DNA of 64,000 nt from Mesoterricola sediminis (GTDB lineage: Bacteria > Acidobacteriota > Holophagae > Holophagales > Holophagaceae): positions 868,001 through 932,000 of the forward strand of contig NZ_AP027081.1 in NCBI RefSeq assembly GCF_030295425.1, written 5' to 3'. This document shows positions 24,356 through 32,301 of this stretch, in pieces. A program made the position numbers and the translations under genes. How positions within the stretch are numbered: the stretch's first letter is position 1; each line of letters opens with the position of its first letter. The notes beneath the pieces are model-generated. The model was not told the DNA's origin and did not search any database. It saw nothing but the letters and a program-made list of their open reading frames with translations.

Positions 24356-25386
24356 GGGTGCTCCTGGAGGAAATGCAGGGCGAGGCGGAGGTTCAGGTCC
24401 GCGCCGGCCCCTAGGTCGGTGAAGGTCAGATGTTCGTCGGCCGTGTGGGCCACGGTGATGGAGCCCGGGCCCGCGAGCGCCACGGCGCCGGTGGGGGCCA
24501 GGGCCCGGAGGACGGGGGCGTCGGACCCGAAGGGCACCGGCGCCATGGGGAAGCCGGGCAGGGCCGGGAAGAGGCAGGGGGCCTCGTCCACCTGCACCTC
24601 CACCTCGGAGCCCGCCGGGCCCAGGGCGGCGACGGCCTCGGCGAAGGCCGAGCCGGGCACGGTGCGGATGTTGAGGAGGGCTTCGGCGCGGTCGGGCACG
24701 ATGTTGACGGCCTCGCCGCCCCGGATGACGCCCAGGTTCCAGACCTCGGGGCCCAGGTCGGGGTGCCGGCCCGGGGCCAGGGCGCGGATCCCGCCGATCC
24801 AGTCCACCAGGTCCAGCACGGCGCTGTGGCCCCGCTCGGGGCTGCCGCCGTGGGCGGCCCGGCCCCGGCAGCCCAGGCGCAGGTTCCGGACGCCCCGCTG
24901 GCCCGCGGCCACCTGGAGCTCCGTGGGCTCGCCGTTGATGACGGCCCGGCAGGACGGGAAGCGGTCCTGCCAGTCCCGGAGGGCCTGCTGGGCGCCGACG
25001 CTGTCCGTCTCCTCCCCGGCCACGCCCAGCCAGGCCACGCCCCGGTCGCGGAGGCGGGCGGCGGCCAGGAGCTGGGCCACGATCTGGCCCTTGGCGTCGC
25101 AGGCGCCCCGGCCGTGGAGGGCCCCCGCTTCGCGCCGGGGGGGGATGAAGGGGGGCACCGTGTCCAGGTGGGTGCTGAAGAGGATGCGGGGCTCCCCCCA
25201 GGTGGCGAGGACGTTGCACCGCCCCGGCGCGAAGGGGGCCACGTCCACCCGGGCGCCCAGGGCCTCGAGGAGGGGCCGGAGCACCGGGAGCAGGGCGGCC
25301 TCCTGGCCCGTGGTGGTGTCCACGGCGCAGAGGGCCTCCAGGACGAGATCCGGCTGGGCCAGGGGATCGACAGGTCGAACGTCCAT
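24352..25386 (-). CDS. dapE: M20 family deacylase, probable succinyl-diaminopimelate desuccinylase
   Basis: Zinc-dependent amidohydrolase that by context removes the succinyl group from N-succinyl-LL-diaminopimelate. The 344-aa protein has the M20 metal ligands: His73 and Asp75 (STHLDTVP), Asp97 (GRGACDAKG), the catalytic Glu125-Glu126 (GEETDS), Glu153 (NGEPTE) and a late HTADEH. The dimerisation (lid) domain lies at about 165-280. I chose the ATG at 25386, two bases after the lysA stop; a GTG at 25401 would add five residues. The presence of dapD and an aminotransferase in the operon supports the succinyl route. M20 enzymes are hard to separate by sequence, so the specificity is inferred. 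Confidence 0.85.
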   Translation of the reverse strand: MDVRPVDPLAQPDLVLEALCAVDTTTGQEAALLPVLRPLLEALGARVDVAPFAPGRCNVLATWGEPRILFSTHLDTVPPFIPPRREAGALHGRGACDAKGQIVAQLLAAARLRDRGVAWLGVAGEETDSVGAQQALRDWQDRFPSCRAVINGEPTELQVAAGQRGVRNLRLGCRGRAAHGGSPERGHSAVLDLVDWIGGIRALAPGRHPDLGPEVWNLGVIRGGEAVNIVPDRAEALLNIRTVPGSAFAEAVAALGPAGSEVEVQVDEAPCLFPALPGFPMAPVPFGSDAPVLRALAPTGAVALAGPGSITVAHTADEHLTFTDLGAGADLNLRLALHFLQEHP

Positions 25387-25388
25387 CC

Positions 25389-26531
25389 TCAAGCTTCCCA
25401 CACTTCCCGGGGAACGGGATGGGACAGGAAGGGGGCCATGGCCTCGGTGAAGCCGTAGGCGCCCGCCATGCCCAGGGCCACGAGGTCACCCGGGACCAGC
25501 TCCGGCAGCGCCACGTCGCCCAGGCGGTCCAGGCTGGTGCACAGGGGCCCGGCGAGGGTGGCGGGGCGCAGGGGGCCGGACTTGCCGACGGCCCGGGCGG
25601 GAAAGGGCTGGCCGGTGAGGAGGGGCCGGAGCAGGTGATTGACGCCCCCCTCCAGGATCGCGAAGCGCACCCCGCGGCTCTCCTTCACCCGGGTGACCCG
25701 GGCCAGGTAGACGCCCGCCGGGCCCGCGAGATAGCGGCCCGGCTCCAGCACGAGCTGGCCCGTGAACCAGGGGTGGGCCCCCAGGAGGGTCTCCAGGCCC
25801 CGGCCCAGGGCCTCCACGTCCAGCTCCGCCTCGCCCTCGGCGTAGGGGATCCCCAGGCCTCCGCCCAGGTCCACCTGTTCCAGGGGGACGCCGAGCCGCG
25901 CCTGCAGGTCCCGGGCCATGGCCAGGACGTGGGCGTGGGTGGCCAGGAGGCGGGAGGCGTCCCGCTCGTTGCTGGCCGCGAACACGTGCAGGCCGCGGAT
26001 GGCCACGCGCCGCAGGCCCTGGGCCCGCGCGAGCAGGGCGGGCAGGTCCTCCTCGTCCACCCCGAAGGCGGAGGGCCCGGTGCCGCCGATGATGCGGCTG
26101 GCCTCCTCCACCCCGGCGGCGGGGTGCACCCGCAGGTTCACGGCCACGGGGCCCGTGGCGAAGCGCTCCAGGCGCTCCAGGTCCTCCCAGCCCTCGGCCT
26201 GGATGCGGACGCCCAGCTCCAGGGCCAGGCGCAGCTCCTCATCCCGCTTGCCGGGCCCGGCGTAGAAGATGCGGCCCGGGGCCAGGTCCCGCACCCGGGC
26301 CAGCTCCCCGGCCGAGGCGCAGTCGAAGGCCGCGCCCAGGGCCGCGAAACGGGCCAGGAGTTCGGGGTGGGGATTGGCCTTCACCGCGTAGGCGAGGCGG
26401 ACCCGGGCCGGCAGGGCGGCCCGGAGCCGCCGGTACTGGGCCTCGGCCGCGCCGAGGCTGTAGGCGAAGAGCGGCGTGCCCCCCTCCGCGAGGCGGAGCA
26501 GGGCGGCGTCGTCCAGGCTGAAGAGGTTCAT
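25389..26531 (-). CDS. lysA: Diaminopimelate decarboxylase (fold-type III PLP)
   Basis: By context, decarboxylates meso-diaminopimelate to lysine, the last step of the pathway. The 380-aa protein has the PLP lysine Lys51 in AYAVKANPHPELL, the glycine loop VDLGGGLGIPY, the phosphate-binding EPGRYLAG, and the partner-subunit Cys in GPLCTSLDRLGD. It is shorter than typical LysA (about 415 aa), and the usual HIGSQ motif is replaced by HVFAASNERD, which is closer to other fold-III decarboxylases. Lying between the aminotransferase and dapE genes with an ATGA overlap makes LysA the likeliest role. A relaxed or altered substrate range is possible. Confidence 0.88.
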   Translation of the reverse strand: MNLFSLDDAALLRLAEGGTPLFAYSLGAAEAQYRRLRAALPARVRLAYAVKANPHPELLARFAALGAAFDCASAGELARVRDLAPGRIFYAGPGKRDEELRLALELGVRIQAEGWEDLERLERFATGPVAVNLRVHPAAGVEEASRIIGGTGPSAFGVDEEDLPALLARAQGLRRVAIRGLHVFAASNERDASRLLATHAHVLAMARDLQARLGVPLEQVDLGGGLGIPYAEGEAELDVEALGRGLETLLGAHPWFTGQLVLEPGRYLAGPAGVYLARVTRVKESRGVRFAILEGGVNHLLRPLLTGQPFPARAVGKSGPLRPATLAGPLCTSLDRLGDVALPELVPGDLVALGMAGAYGFTEAMAPFLSHPVPREVWEA

Positions 26532-27658
26532 GCGGTCCTCCAGAAGGGCGCGAGGCGCGCCACGCCTTCCCGGATGCGCCCGGGGTCGCCCGCGTAGCTG
26601 ATGCGGACGTGGCCGCGCCCCCGTTCCCCGAAGGCGTGGCCGGGCACGACGATGACCCGGCCCTCGTCCCGGAGGCGGAGGCAGAAGGCCATGGGATCGG
26701 CGCCCGGCGGCAGGGGCTGCCAGTGGTAGAAGCCTCCGGCGCCCGGCGCGGGGGCCGCGCCGAAGGCCTCCGCCCAGGCGCCGGAGAAGGCCTCCCACCG
26801 GACCTGGAGGTGGGCCCGGGCCTCCGCGAGCACGGCGCCGGAGGCCCGGAGCAGGGCCAGGGCGGCCAGCTGGGACGTGCGGGCCGGCGCGGTGACCATG
26901 TAGGCGTGGACGAGCCGGGCCGGCGCCAGCAGCTCGGGCGCGCCGAGGGCCCAGCCCACCCGCAGGCCGGGGGCCCCCCAGGCCTTGCTGACGGAGCCCA
27001 GGACGACGCCCCCCGCCGTCACGTCCCGCAGGCCCGGGGCGCGCGGCCCCAGGTGCAGGTCCCGGTAGACCTCGTCCGAGACGAGGAGGACGCCCCGGGC
27101 TTCGCAGGCGGCGGCGACCGCGGCCAGGGCCTCCCGGGAGGCGCCGGCCCCGGTGGGGTTGCCGGGGTGGTTGACGAGGGCGAGCCGGGCCCGGGGGGCG
27201 CGGTCCAGGGCCTCCGCGAAGGCGCCGGGGTCCAGCGAGAAGTCCGGGGCGAGGGCGTAGGGGACGGGGACGGCCCCGGCCATCCGCGCGAGGGCGGGGT
27301 AGGCCAGGAAGCCCGGATCGGGGACGAGCACCTCGTCCCCGGGGCCCGCCCAGGCCTGGACGAGGGCGAAGAGGGCGCCCTGGCTCCCGCAGGCCAGGAG
27401 CACGCGGGCCGCGGGCTCGCCGTGGAAGGCCCCGACGGCCTCCTGGAGTTCGGGAAGGCCCGCGTTGGGGCCGTAGGCGCAGGGTCCCGCCACCGAGGCC
27501 AGGGCCTCGGCGGCCGGGGCCGGCAGGTCCCAGCCCGGCTCCCCCAGGCCCATGGGGACGGCGTCGGCGGGGGCGCCCTCCGCGATGGCGCGGATGGGGC
27601 TGGGCCGGAGGTGGGAGAGCCGGTCGGCGGGGGCCGGTCCGGCGCCGGTCCCGCTCAT
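26528..27658 (-). CDS. dapC: Class I aminotransferase, probable succinyl-diaminopimelate transaminase
   Basis: A fold-type I PLP enzyme of 376 aa, by context converting N-succinyl-2-amino-6-ketopimelate to N-succinyl-LL-diaminopimelate with glutamate. Key residues are visible: the NHPGNPTGAG block (Asn167), SDEVYRDL (Asp195, Tyr198), and the PLP lysine Lys225 in GSVSKAWGAPGLRVGW. A conserved Arg near the C-terminus (GHVRISYAG) would bind the carboxylate. The start overlaps the dapD stop and the stop overlaps the lysA start (ATGA at both). The symbol is given from operon context; many such aminotransferases have overlapping substrates. Confidence 0.85.
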   Translation of the reverse strand: MSGTGAGPAPADRLSHLRPSPIRAIAEGAPADAVPMGLGEPGWDLPAPAAEALASVAGPCAYGPNAGLPELQEAVGAFHGEPAARVLLACGSQGALFALVQAWAGPGDEVLVPDPGFLAYPALARMAGAVPVPYALAPDFSLDPGAFAEALDRAPRARLALVNHPGNPTGAGASREALAAVAAACEARGVLLVSDEVYRDLHLGPRAPGLRDVTAGGVVLGSVSKAWGAPGLRVGWALGAPELLAPARLVHAYMVTAPARTSQLAALALLRASGAVLAEARAHLQVRWEAFSGAWAEAFGAAPAPGAGGFYHWQPLPPGADPMAFCLRLRDEGRVIVVPGHAFGERGRGHVRISYAGDPGRIREGVARLAPFWRTA

Positions 27659-28464
27659 CGCAGGGCCTCCTCGAGGGCCGTGGCGGCGTCGGTGCGCGCG
27701 TCGCGGTACTTGACGATGCAGGGCGCGCTCACGCAGAGGCGGCGGTTGAGGGCGAAGGCCCCGGGCCCGGGCCGGGAGCCGGGGACCACGACGGCGCCCT
27801 CGGGCACCACGCGGCTCAGCTCCCGCTCGTTCACCAGGTCGAAGATCCGGGTGGAGGCCGTGAGGAGGACCCCGGGGGCCAGGACGGCCCGGCGGGAGAC
27901 GACCACCCCCTCGAAGAGGCCGCAGAGGCCGCCCACGAAGGCCTCGTCCTCCACCACCACGGGGAGGGCCCCCGCCGGTTCGAGGACGCCGCCCACCTGG
28001 ACGCCGGCGGACAGGTGGACGCGCTTGCCCACCTGGGCGCAGCTGCCCACCAGGGCGTGGCTGTCCACCATGCTGCCCTCGTCCACGAAGGCCCCCACGT
28101 TGACGTAGGCGGGGGGCATGATCACCACCCCCTTGGCCACGTGGGCGCCTCGCCGCACGGCGGATCCGCCGGGCACGAGCCGGACGCCGTCCTCCAGGGC
28201 GAGGGCGCGGGGCGGGAAGGCCTCGCGGTCGAAGCTGGGCCCGGGCCAGCCGGGGATCTCCCGGGTGGCGGAAACGCGGAAGCCGGCGAGGATGGCGGTC
28301 TTGACCCAGGGGTTGGCCCGCCAGGTCCCGTCCTCGGATCGTTCGGCCGCACGGACCGTTCCGGCCTCCAGGGCATCCAGGAAGGCGGGGAAGACCCCGG
28401 GGAGGTCCGGGTCGGCCAGGATCGCCTCCAGGGGCCGGTCATAGAAGGCGCGCAGGCCGGTCAC
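27655..28464 (-). CDS. dapD: 2,3,4,5-tetrahydropyridine-2,6-dicarboxylate N-succinyltransferase
   Basis: Transfers succinyl from succinyl-CoA to tetrahydrodipicolinate; a left-handed beta-helix trimer. The 269-aa protein has an N-terminal helical region (about 1-95) and hexapeptide repeats from about 100 to 230, including VNVGAFVDEGSMVDSHALVG and CGLFEGVVVSRRAVLAPGV, typical of DapD. The C-terminal segment SAPCIVKYRDARTDA is also characteristic. It begins with GTG at 28464, overlapping the dapA stop as GTGA; this start gives the usual family length. Its presence defines the succinylase branch of lysine synthesis in this organism. Confidence 0.95.
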   Translation of the reverse strand: MTGLRAFYDRPLEAILADPDLPGVFPAFLDALEAGTVRAAERSEDGTWRANPWVKTAILAGFRVSATREIPGWPGPSFDREAFPPRALALEDGVRLVPGGSAVRRGAHVAKGVVIMPPAYVNVGAFVDEGSMVDSHALVGSCAQVGKRVHLSAGVQVGGVLEPAGALPVVVEDEAFVGGLCGLFEGVVVSRRAVLAPGVLLTASTRIFDLVNERELSRVVPEGAVVVPGSRPGPGAFALNRRLCVSAPCIVKYRDARTDAATALEEALR

Positions 28465-29339
28465 GCGGCACCTCCCGCGGGCAGCAGGCTGGCCAGCCGA
28501 TCCCGGGTGGCCTGGGAGGCGGACGTGAGGGGGAGGCGAAGGGTGCTGCCGCAGAGGCCCAGGCGCTCGAGGGCCGCCTTGAGGGGGATGGGGTTGCTCT
28601 CCGCGAAGAGGGCGTCCATGAGGGGGAGGAGGGCCTGGTGGAGGGCGATGGCCTCGGCGCGGCGCCCCTCGAGGGCGGCCCGGACGAGGGCGGCGGTCTC
28701 CCGCGGCACGGCGTTGCCGAGCACGCTCACCAGGCCCGAGGCGCCCACGGCGATGGAGGGGAGGGCCAGGTTGTCGTCGCCGGAGAGGAGGATCTTCCCC
28801 GGCGGCAGGGTGCGGGCGATCTCGGCGATCTGGGCCAGGTTGCCGCTGGACTCCTTCACGGCGGCCACCTGGGGGTTCTCCCAGAGGCCCGCGAGGGCGG
28901 CCGGGGTCAGGTTGAGCCCCGTCCGGCCCGGCACGTTGTAGGCGATGAGGGGCAGGCCGGGGGCGGCCCAGGCCACGGCCTCGTAGTGGGCCCGGAGGCC
29001 TTCGGGGGTGGGCTTGTTGTAGTAGGGCGTCACCACGAGGGCGCCCCGGGCGCCCTGGGCCTGGGCGCGGCGGGTCCACTCGGCTGTCTGTCGGGTGGCG
29101 TTGGAGCCGGTGCCCACGACGACGCCCATGGGGCCCGCCGACTCCAGGCAGGCCTCCACCAGCGCGTCCCGCTCGGGGTCGAGGATGGTGGCGGCCTCGC
29201 CGGTGGATCCGAGGACGACGACGCCGTCGGCGCCGCCGGCGGCCACGTGGCGCACCAGGCGCCGGAAGGCGGGGAGATCGACGTCCCCGGTGGAGGTGAA
29301 GGGGGTGGCGAGGGCCACCCAGAGGCCGGTGAAGGTCAT
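28461..29339 (-). CDS. dapA: 4-hydroxy-tetrahydrodipicolinate synthase
   Basis: Condenses pyruvate and aspartate semialdehyde, the committed step to lysine. The 292-aa TIM barrel carries the Schiff-base Lys162 in AAVKESSGN, Tyr134 in YNVPGRTG, Thr46 in GSTGE and Tyr107 in TPYYNKPT. The family opening GLWVALATPF is present. A Glu/His lysine allosteric site cannot be judged reliably from the sequence. Both ends overlap neighbours (ATGA with dapB, GTGA with dapD). Confidence 0.97.
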   Translation of the reverse strand: MTFTGLWVALATPFTSTGDVDLPAFRRLVRHVAAGGADGVVVLGSTGEAATILDPERDALVEACLESAGPMGVVVGTGSNATRQTAEWTRRAQAQGARGALVVTPYYNKPTPEGLRAHYEAVAWAAPGLPLIAYNVPGRTGLNLTPAALAGLWENPQVAAVKESSGNLAQIAEIARTLPPGKILLSGDDNLALPSIAVGASGLVSVLGNAVPRETAALVRAALEGRRAEAIALHQALLPLMDALFAESNPIPLKAALERLGLCGSTLRLPLTSASQATRDRLASLLPAGGAA

Positions 29340-30067
29340 GACAGGTCTCCGAAGAGGGGGTCGAGGGTTTCGGCCGCGCAGGCGTCGAAGGTGTGGAGCC
29401 CCTTCCGCCCCTTCAGCCAGCGCGCCGCGCGGAGGGCGCCCTGGGCGAAGACCAGGCGGCTCCGGGCCTGGTGGGTGAGGGTGAGGGTCTCCGCGGGGCC
29501 GTCCAGGCCCACGGTGTGGGTGCCGAACTCGGCGCCGGCGCGGAGGACGGCGAGGCTGAGCTGGTGGGGGGCGGCCGTCCCCGAGGTGGTCTCCGTCTTG
29601 CGGGGGCAGCCTTCCATGAGGGCGGCCGCGAGGCGGCGCGCGGTGCCGCTGGGCGCGTCGGCCTTGAGGCGGTGGTGATGGTCGAGGAGGTAGGGGTCCA
29701 GCTCCGGATCCAGGGCCGCGAAGCGCCCCAGGACCTTGGCGAGGCGGGCCATGAGGGCCACGGCCAGGCTGAAGTTGGGGGCCGTGAGCACGCCGATGCG
29801 GTCCCCGACCCGGGCCGCCAGGTCCGGGAGCTCCCAGCCCGTGGCGCCGATGACGAGGCCGCTGCCCGTGGCCAGGGCCCATTCCAGGTGCGCGGGCACG
29901 GCCGCGGCGGTGCTGGCGTCCAGGGCCACGTCCACCGGGGGCGGGTCGGCGGGGCCGTCCACGGTCCAGACCACCTCCAGGTCCGGCGCGGCGGCCGCCG
30001 CCTGGGCGATGGCGGCGCCGAGGCGCCCCTGGCCGAAGATGCCGATCGTCGTTCGGACCGCGCTCAT
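29336..30067 (-). CDS. dapB: 4-hydroxy-tetrahydrodipicolinate reductase
   Basis: Reduces the DapA product with NAD(P)H. The 243-aa protein has the Rossmann opening IGIFGQGRLGAAIAQ, the GATGW region, APNFSLAVALM and the catalytic motif DHHHRLKADAPSGTA with its His and Lys. It is slightly shorter than E. coli DapB (273 aa), with a compact N-terminal cofactor domain that lacks much of the usual region between the first strand and the GATG loop. It is translationally coupled to lysC (ATGA). Confidence 0.95.
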   Translation of the reverse strand: MSAVRTTIGIFGQGRLGAAIAQAAAAAPDLEVVWTVDGPADPPPVDVALDASTAAAVPAHLEWALATGSGLVIGATGWELPDLAARVGDRIGVLTAPNFSLAVALMARLAKVLGRFAALDPELDPYLLDHHHRLKADAPSGTARRLAAALMEGCPRKTETTSGTAAPHQLSLAVLRAGAEFGTHTVGLDGPAETLTLTHQARSRLVFAQGALRAARWLKGRKGLHTFDACAAETLDPLFGDLS

Positions 30068-31404
30068 GCCAGCCCCCCTTCGATGAGGGCGCCGTGGAGG
30101 CGCTTCACGGCCTCCTTCGCGTCCTCCTGCCGGACCACGATGCTGAGGTTGATCTCGTTGGCGCCCATGCTGATCATCTCCACGTTCACGTCCCGGAGCG
30201 CCCCGAAGGCCAGGCCCGTGATGCCCGCGGTGTGCTTGAGGCGCTCCCCCACGACCGCCACGATGGCGCGGCCCGTCGCGATGCCCACGGTGGCGAAGGT
30301 CTCCAGGTCCGCCACGAGCGGCCCGAGCGGGGCGTCCCCCTCCACCGTGAGGGAGACGCTCACCTCGGCGGTGGAGATGAGGTCCACGCTCACCTTGTGG
30401 CGGGCGAAGACGTCGAAGAGCTTGGCGAGGAAGCCGCTCTGGTTGAGCATGCGCGCCGAGGCCACGGTCAGGACCGAGACGGGCCCCCGGTGGGCCAGGG
30501 CGGTGACGGGGCGGCCCGTGCGCACCTCGGCGGTGATGGTGGTGAAGCGCCCCTGGGGGCGCCGGGCGTGGCGCACCGTCACCGGGATGCCCTTCTCCAC
30601 CGCCGGCTGGATGGTGGCGGGGTGGAGCACCTTGGCGCCGAAGGCGGCCAGCTCCGCGGCCTCCGCGAACCCCAGCTCGGCGATGGGCTGGGCCGCCGTG
30701 ACGATGCGGGGGTCGGCGGTGAGCACCCCCTCCACGTCGGTCCAGATCTGGATGTCCTCCGCCCCGAGGGCGGCCCCGAAGAGGGCGGCGCTGAAGTCGC
30801 TGCCGCCCCGGCCGAGGGTCGTGGTGAGGCCCTGGGGCGTGGCGCCGATGTAGCCCTGGGTGACGACGATGCGGCCCGGGCCCAGCTGGGGGGCCAGGAG
30901 CTCGGCACAGCGCGCCTCCAGGTCCGGCAGGGGGCGGGCGCAGCCGAAGACGGCGTCCGTGTGCAGGACGGTCCTGGCGTCCACCCAGGCCGCCCCGGCG
31001 AAGGCGGCGAAGATCCGGGTGCTGAGCCGCTCCCCGAGGCTGGCGATGGCGTCCATGCTGCGGGGCGAGAGCTCCCGGAGGAGGGCCACGCCCCGGAGGA
31101 GGAGGTCCAGTTCGCGGCCGAGGTCGTCCAGGGCGGCCTGGAGGCTGGCGGGGACCCCCGCGGGCAGCAGGTCCTGGGCGATGCCCCGGTGCCGGTCCAG
31201 CAGGGCGGCGTGGAGCTCCAGGGCCCCGGCCAGGTCACCCTGCTCGGCGCGGGTGGCGGCCTCGAAGAGGGCGTCGGTGGTCCGGGCCGTGGCCGACAGG
31301 ACGATGAGGGGGGCGCGGTCCGCCGCCGCGCGGGCCAGGGCGGCCACCTCCCGCATGGCCGAAGCGTCCTGGACGGAGGTGCCGCCGAACTTCATGACGA
31401 TCAT
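30064..31404 (-). CDS. lysC: Aspartate kinase (lysine-sensitive type), first gene of the lysine operon
   Basis: Phosphorylates aspartate at the entry to the lysine/threonine/methionine pathways. The 446-aa protein has the kinase motif VMKFGGTSVQD, the GERLSTRI block, GRGGSDFSAALFG, and WTDVEGVLTADPRIV, followed by two ACT domains (about 300-440; LTVASARMLNQSGFLAKLF and VAVVGERLKHTAGITGLAF), which typically bind lysine. The start ATG at 31404 has GGAGG at a seven-base spacing. It is preceded by a lysine riboswitch, so both RNA-level and probably allosteric feedback apply. Confidence 0.96.
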   Translation of the reverse strand: MIVMKFGGTSVQDASAMREVAALARAAADRAPLIVLSATARTTDALFEAATRAEQGDLAGALELHAALLDRHRGIAQDLLPAGVPASLQAALDDLGRELDLLLRGVALLRELSPRSMDAIASLGERLSTRIFAAFAGAAWVDARTVLHTDAVFGCARPLPDLEARCAELLAPQLGPGRIVVTQGYIGATPQGLTTTLGRGGSDFSAALFGAALGAEDIQIWTDVEGVLTADPRIVTAAQPIAELGFAEAAELAAFGAKVLHPATIQPAVEKGIPVTVRHARRPQGRFTTITAEVRTGRPVTALAHRGPVSVLTVASARMLNQSGFLAKLFDVFARHKVSVDLISTAEVSVSLTVEGDAPLGPLVADLETFATVGIATGRAIVAVVGERLKHTAGITGLAFGALRDVNVEMISMGANEINLSIVVRQEDAKEAVKRLHGALIEGGLA

Positions 31405-31410
31405 CGGGCA

Positions 31411-31515
31411 CCTCCGGGAAGGGCCTGGTCGTTCCTTGGGGTGGGGTGGGTTTCCATAGGGCTCTCCATGCATCCGGATGAAGACCCTTGACCCCTTCCC
31501 GGCCAGCCGGCCGGG
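31411..31515 (-). promoter_or_regulatory. Expression platform between the lysine riboswitch and lysC
   Basis: On the minus strand, CCCGGCC (31515-31509) can pair with GGCCGGG (31504-31498). Alternatively, GGGAAGGG (31500-31493) can pair with CCCTTCCC (31423-31416), which directly abuts the GGAGG ribosome site (31415-31411) of lysC. The two hairpins share bases 31500-31498 and exclude each other, and the first shares bases with the outer strand of the aptamer helix. This suggests that lysine binding favours the second hairpin and hinders translation. No T-tract is present, so control is more likely translational. The pairing is seen; the switching model is inference. Confidence 0.5.
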
Positions 31516-31703
31516 TCGTCGTCCTCAGGCACTCCGTGGAGGGGTCGCCTCCACGACAGCCGCCGGGTATTAGCCCGTACGTCCAGGGGTTGGCGCAAAT
31601 GGGGCGCTTCCCCTTCGGCGATCCTCCCCTTTCGGGCGAGATCACCGGGGCCATCCCCCTCCCTCGCCGTACTGATGGGGATCGCTCCTCCATCGGTCCG
31701 ACC
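31514..31703 (-). ncRNA. Lysine riboswitch (L-box) aptamer
   Basis: The minus-strand leader of lysC matches the L-box consensus in order. It has GGAGGAGCGA near 31691-31682, an AGTA in the second helix, the highly conserved CGAAAGGGGAGGATCGCCGA (31634-31615), then GGCTGTCG (31562-31555), and the closing segment GGAGTGCCTGAGG (31535-31523). The junction core aligns closely with the B. subtilis lysC riboswitch (GAAAGGGGAGCGTCGCCGAAG). The outermost helix appears to pair GGTCG (31703-31699) with CGACC (31518-31514) and CCGATGG with CCTGAGG, with internal mismatches. Location directly before an aspartate-kinase-led lysine operon supports the call. Confidence 0.9.
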
Positions 31704-31744
31704 ACGGTGGCACATTTCCGGGCGGCATGCAACATACTTGAAGC

Positions 31745-32224
31745 ATGTCCAAGGCCCCCTCCACCGCCGCCACCCGCCTTTTGAAGGAGCGCAAGATCCC
31801 CTATGCGGAGCACTTGTACCCCTACGAAGACCACGGGGGCACGGCCGTGGCGGCCCGGACCCTGGGCGTCGACGAGCACGCTGTCATCAAGACCCTGATC
31901 CTGGAGGACGAGGGGGGCAAGCCCCTGGTCGTCCTCATGCACGGCGACCGGGAGGTGAGCACGAAGGCTCTCGCCCGGCAAATCGGCTGCAAAACCGTGC
32001 AGATCTGCAAGCCGGAGGTGGCCCAGAAGCACTCGGGCTACCTGGTGGGAGGCACCAGCCCCCTGGGCACCCGGAAGGCCATGCCCGTCTACGTGGAAGC
32101 CTCGATCCTCGCCCTGGACCGGGCCTGGATCAACGGCGGGAGCCGGGGTTTCCTCGTGGGCGTCGCCCCCGCGGACCTGGCGCAGGTCCTGCCCCTCGTC
32201 CGGGTCGAAGCGGCCCTCGCGTAG
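31745..32224 (+). CDS. ybaK: YbaK/EbsC-type aminoacyl-tRNA deacylase
   Basis: Trans-editing enzyme that hydrolyses mischarged tRNA, classically Cys-tRNA(Pro). The 159-aa protein is a single YbaK domain. It has the N-terminal STAATRLLKERKIPYAEHLY, the conserved lysine in HAVIKTLILE, the GDREVSTKALAR stretch, and GYLVGGTSPLGTRKAMPVYV with the GGTSP loop that marks the YbaK subgroup rather than ProX. The ATG at 31745 is divergent from the lysine operon leader. The stop codon lies inside the loop of a perfect hairpin that may terminate the transcript. Confidence 0.93.
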   Translation: MSKAPSTAATRLLKERKIPYAEHLYPYEDHGGTAVAARTLGVDEHAVIKTLILEDEGGKPLVVLMHGDREVSTKALARQIGCKTVQICKPEVAQKHSGYLVGGTSPLGTRKAMPVYVEASILALDRAWINGGSRGFLVGVAPADLAQVLPLVRVEAALA

Positions 32225-32232
32225 GCGAGGGC
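32213..32232 (+). terminator. Hairpin containing the ybaK stop codon
   Basis: Perfect 8-bp arms (32213-32220, 32225-32232) enclose gtag, which contains the stop codon. There is no T-tract. Confidence 0.45.
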
Positions 32233-32301
32233 GGGGTGAACCTCCGGGCGCTCCGTCGTGGCGGGGCGGCCAGGACCGGACGCCCCATCCCGGACGCGGC
32301 G

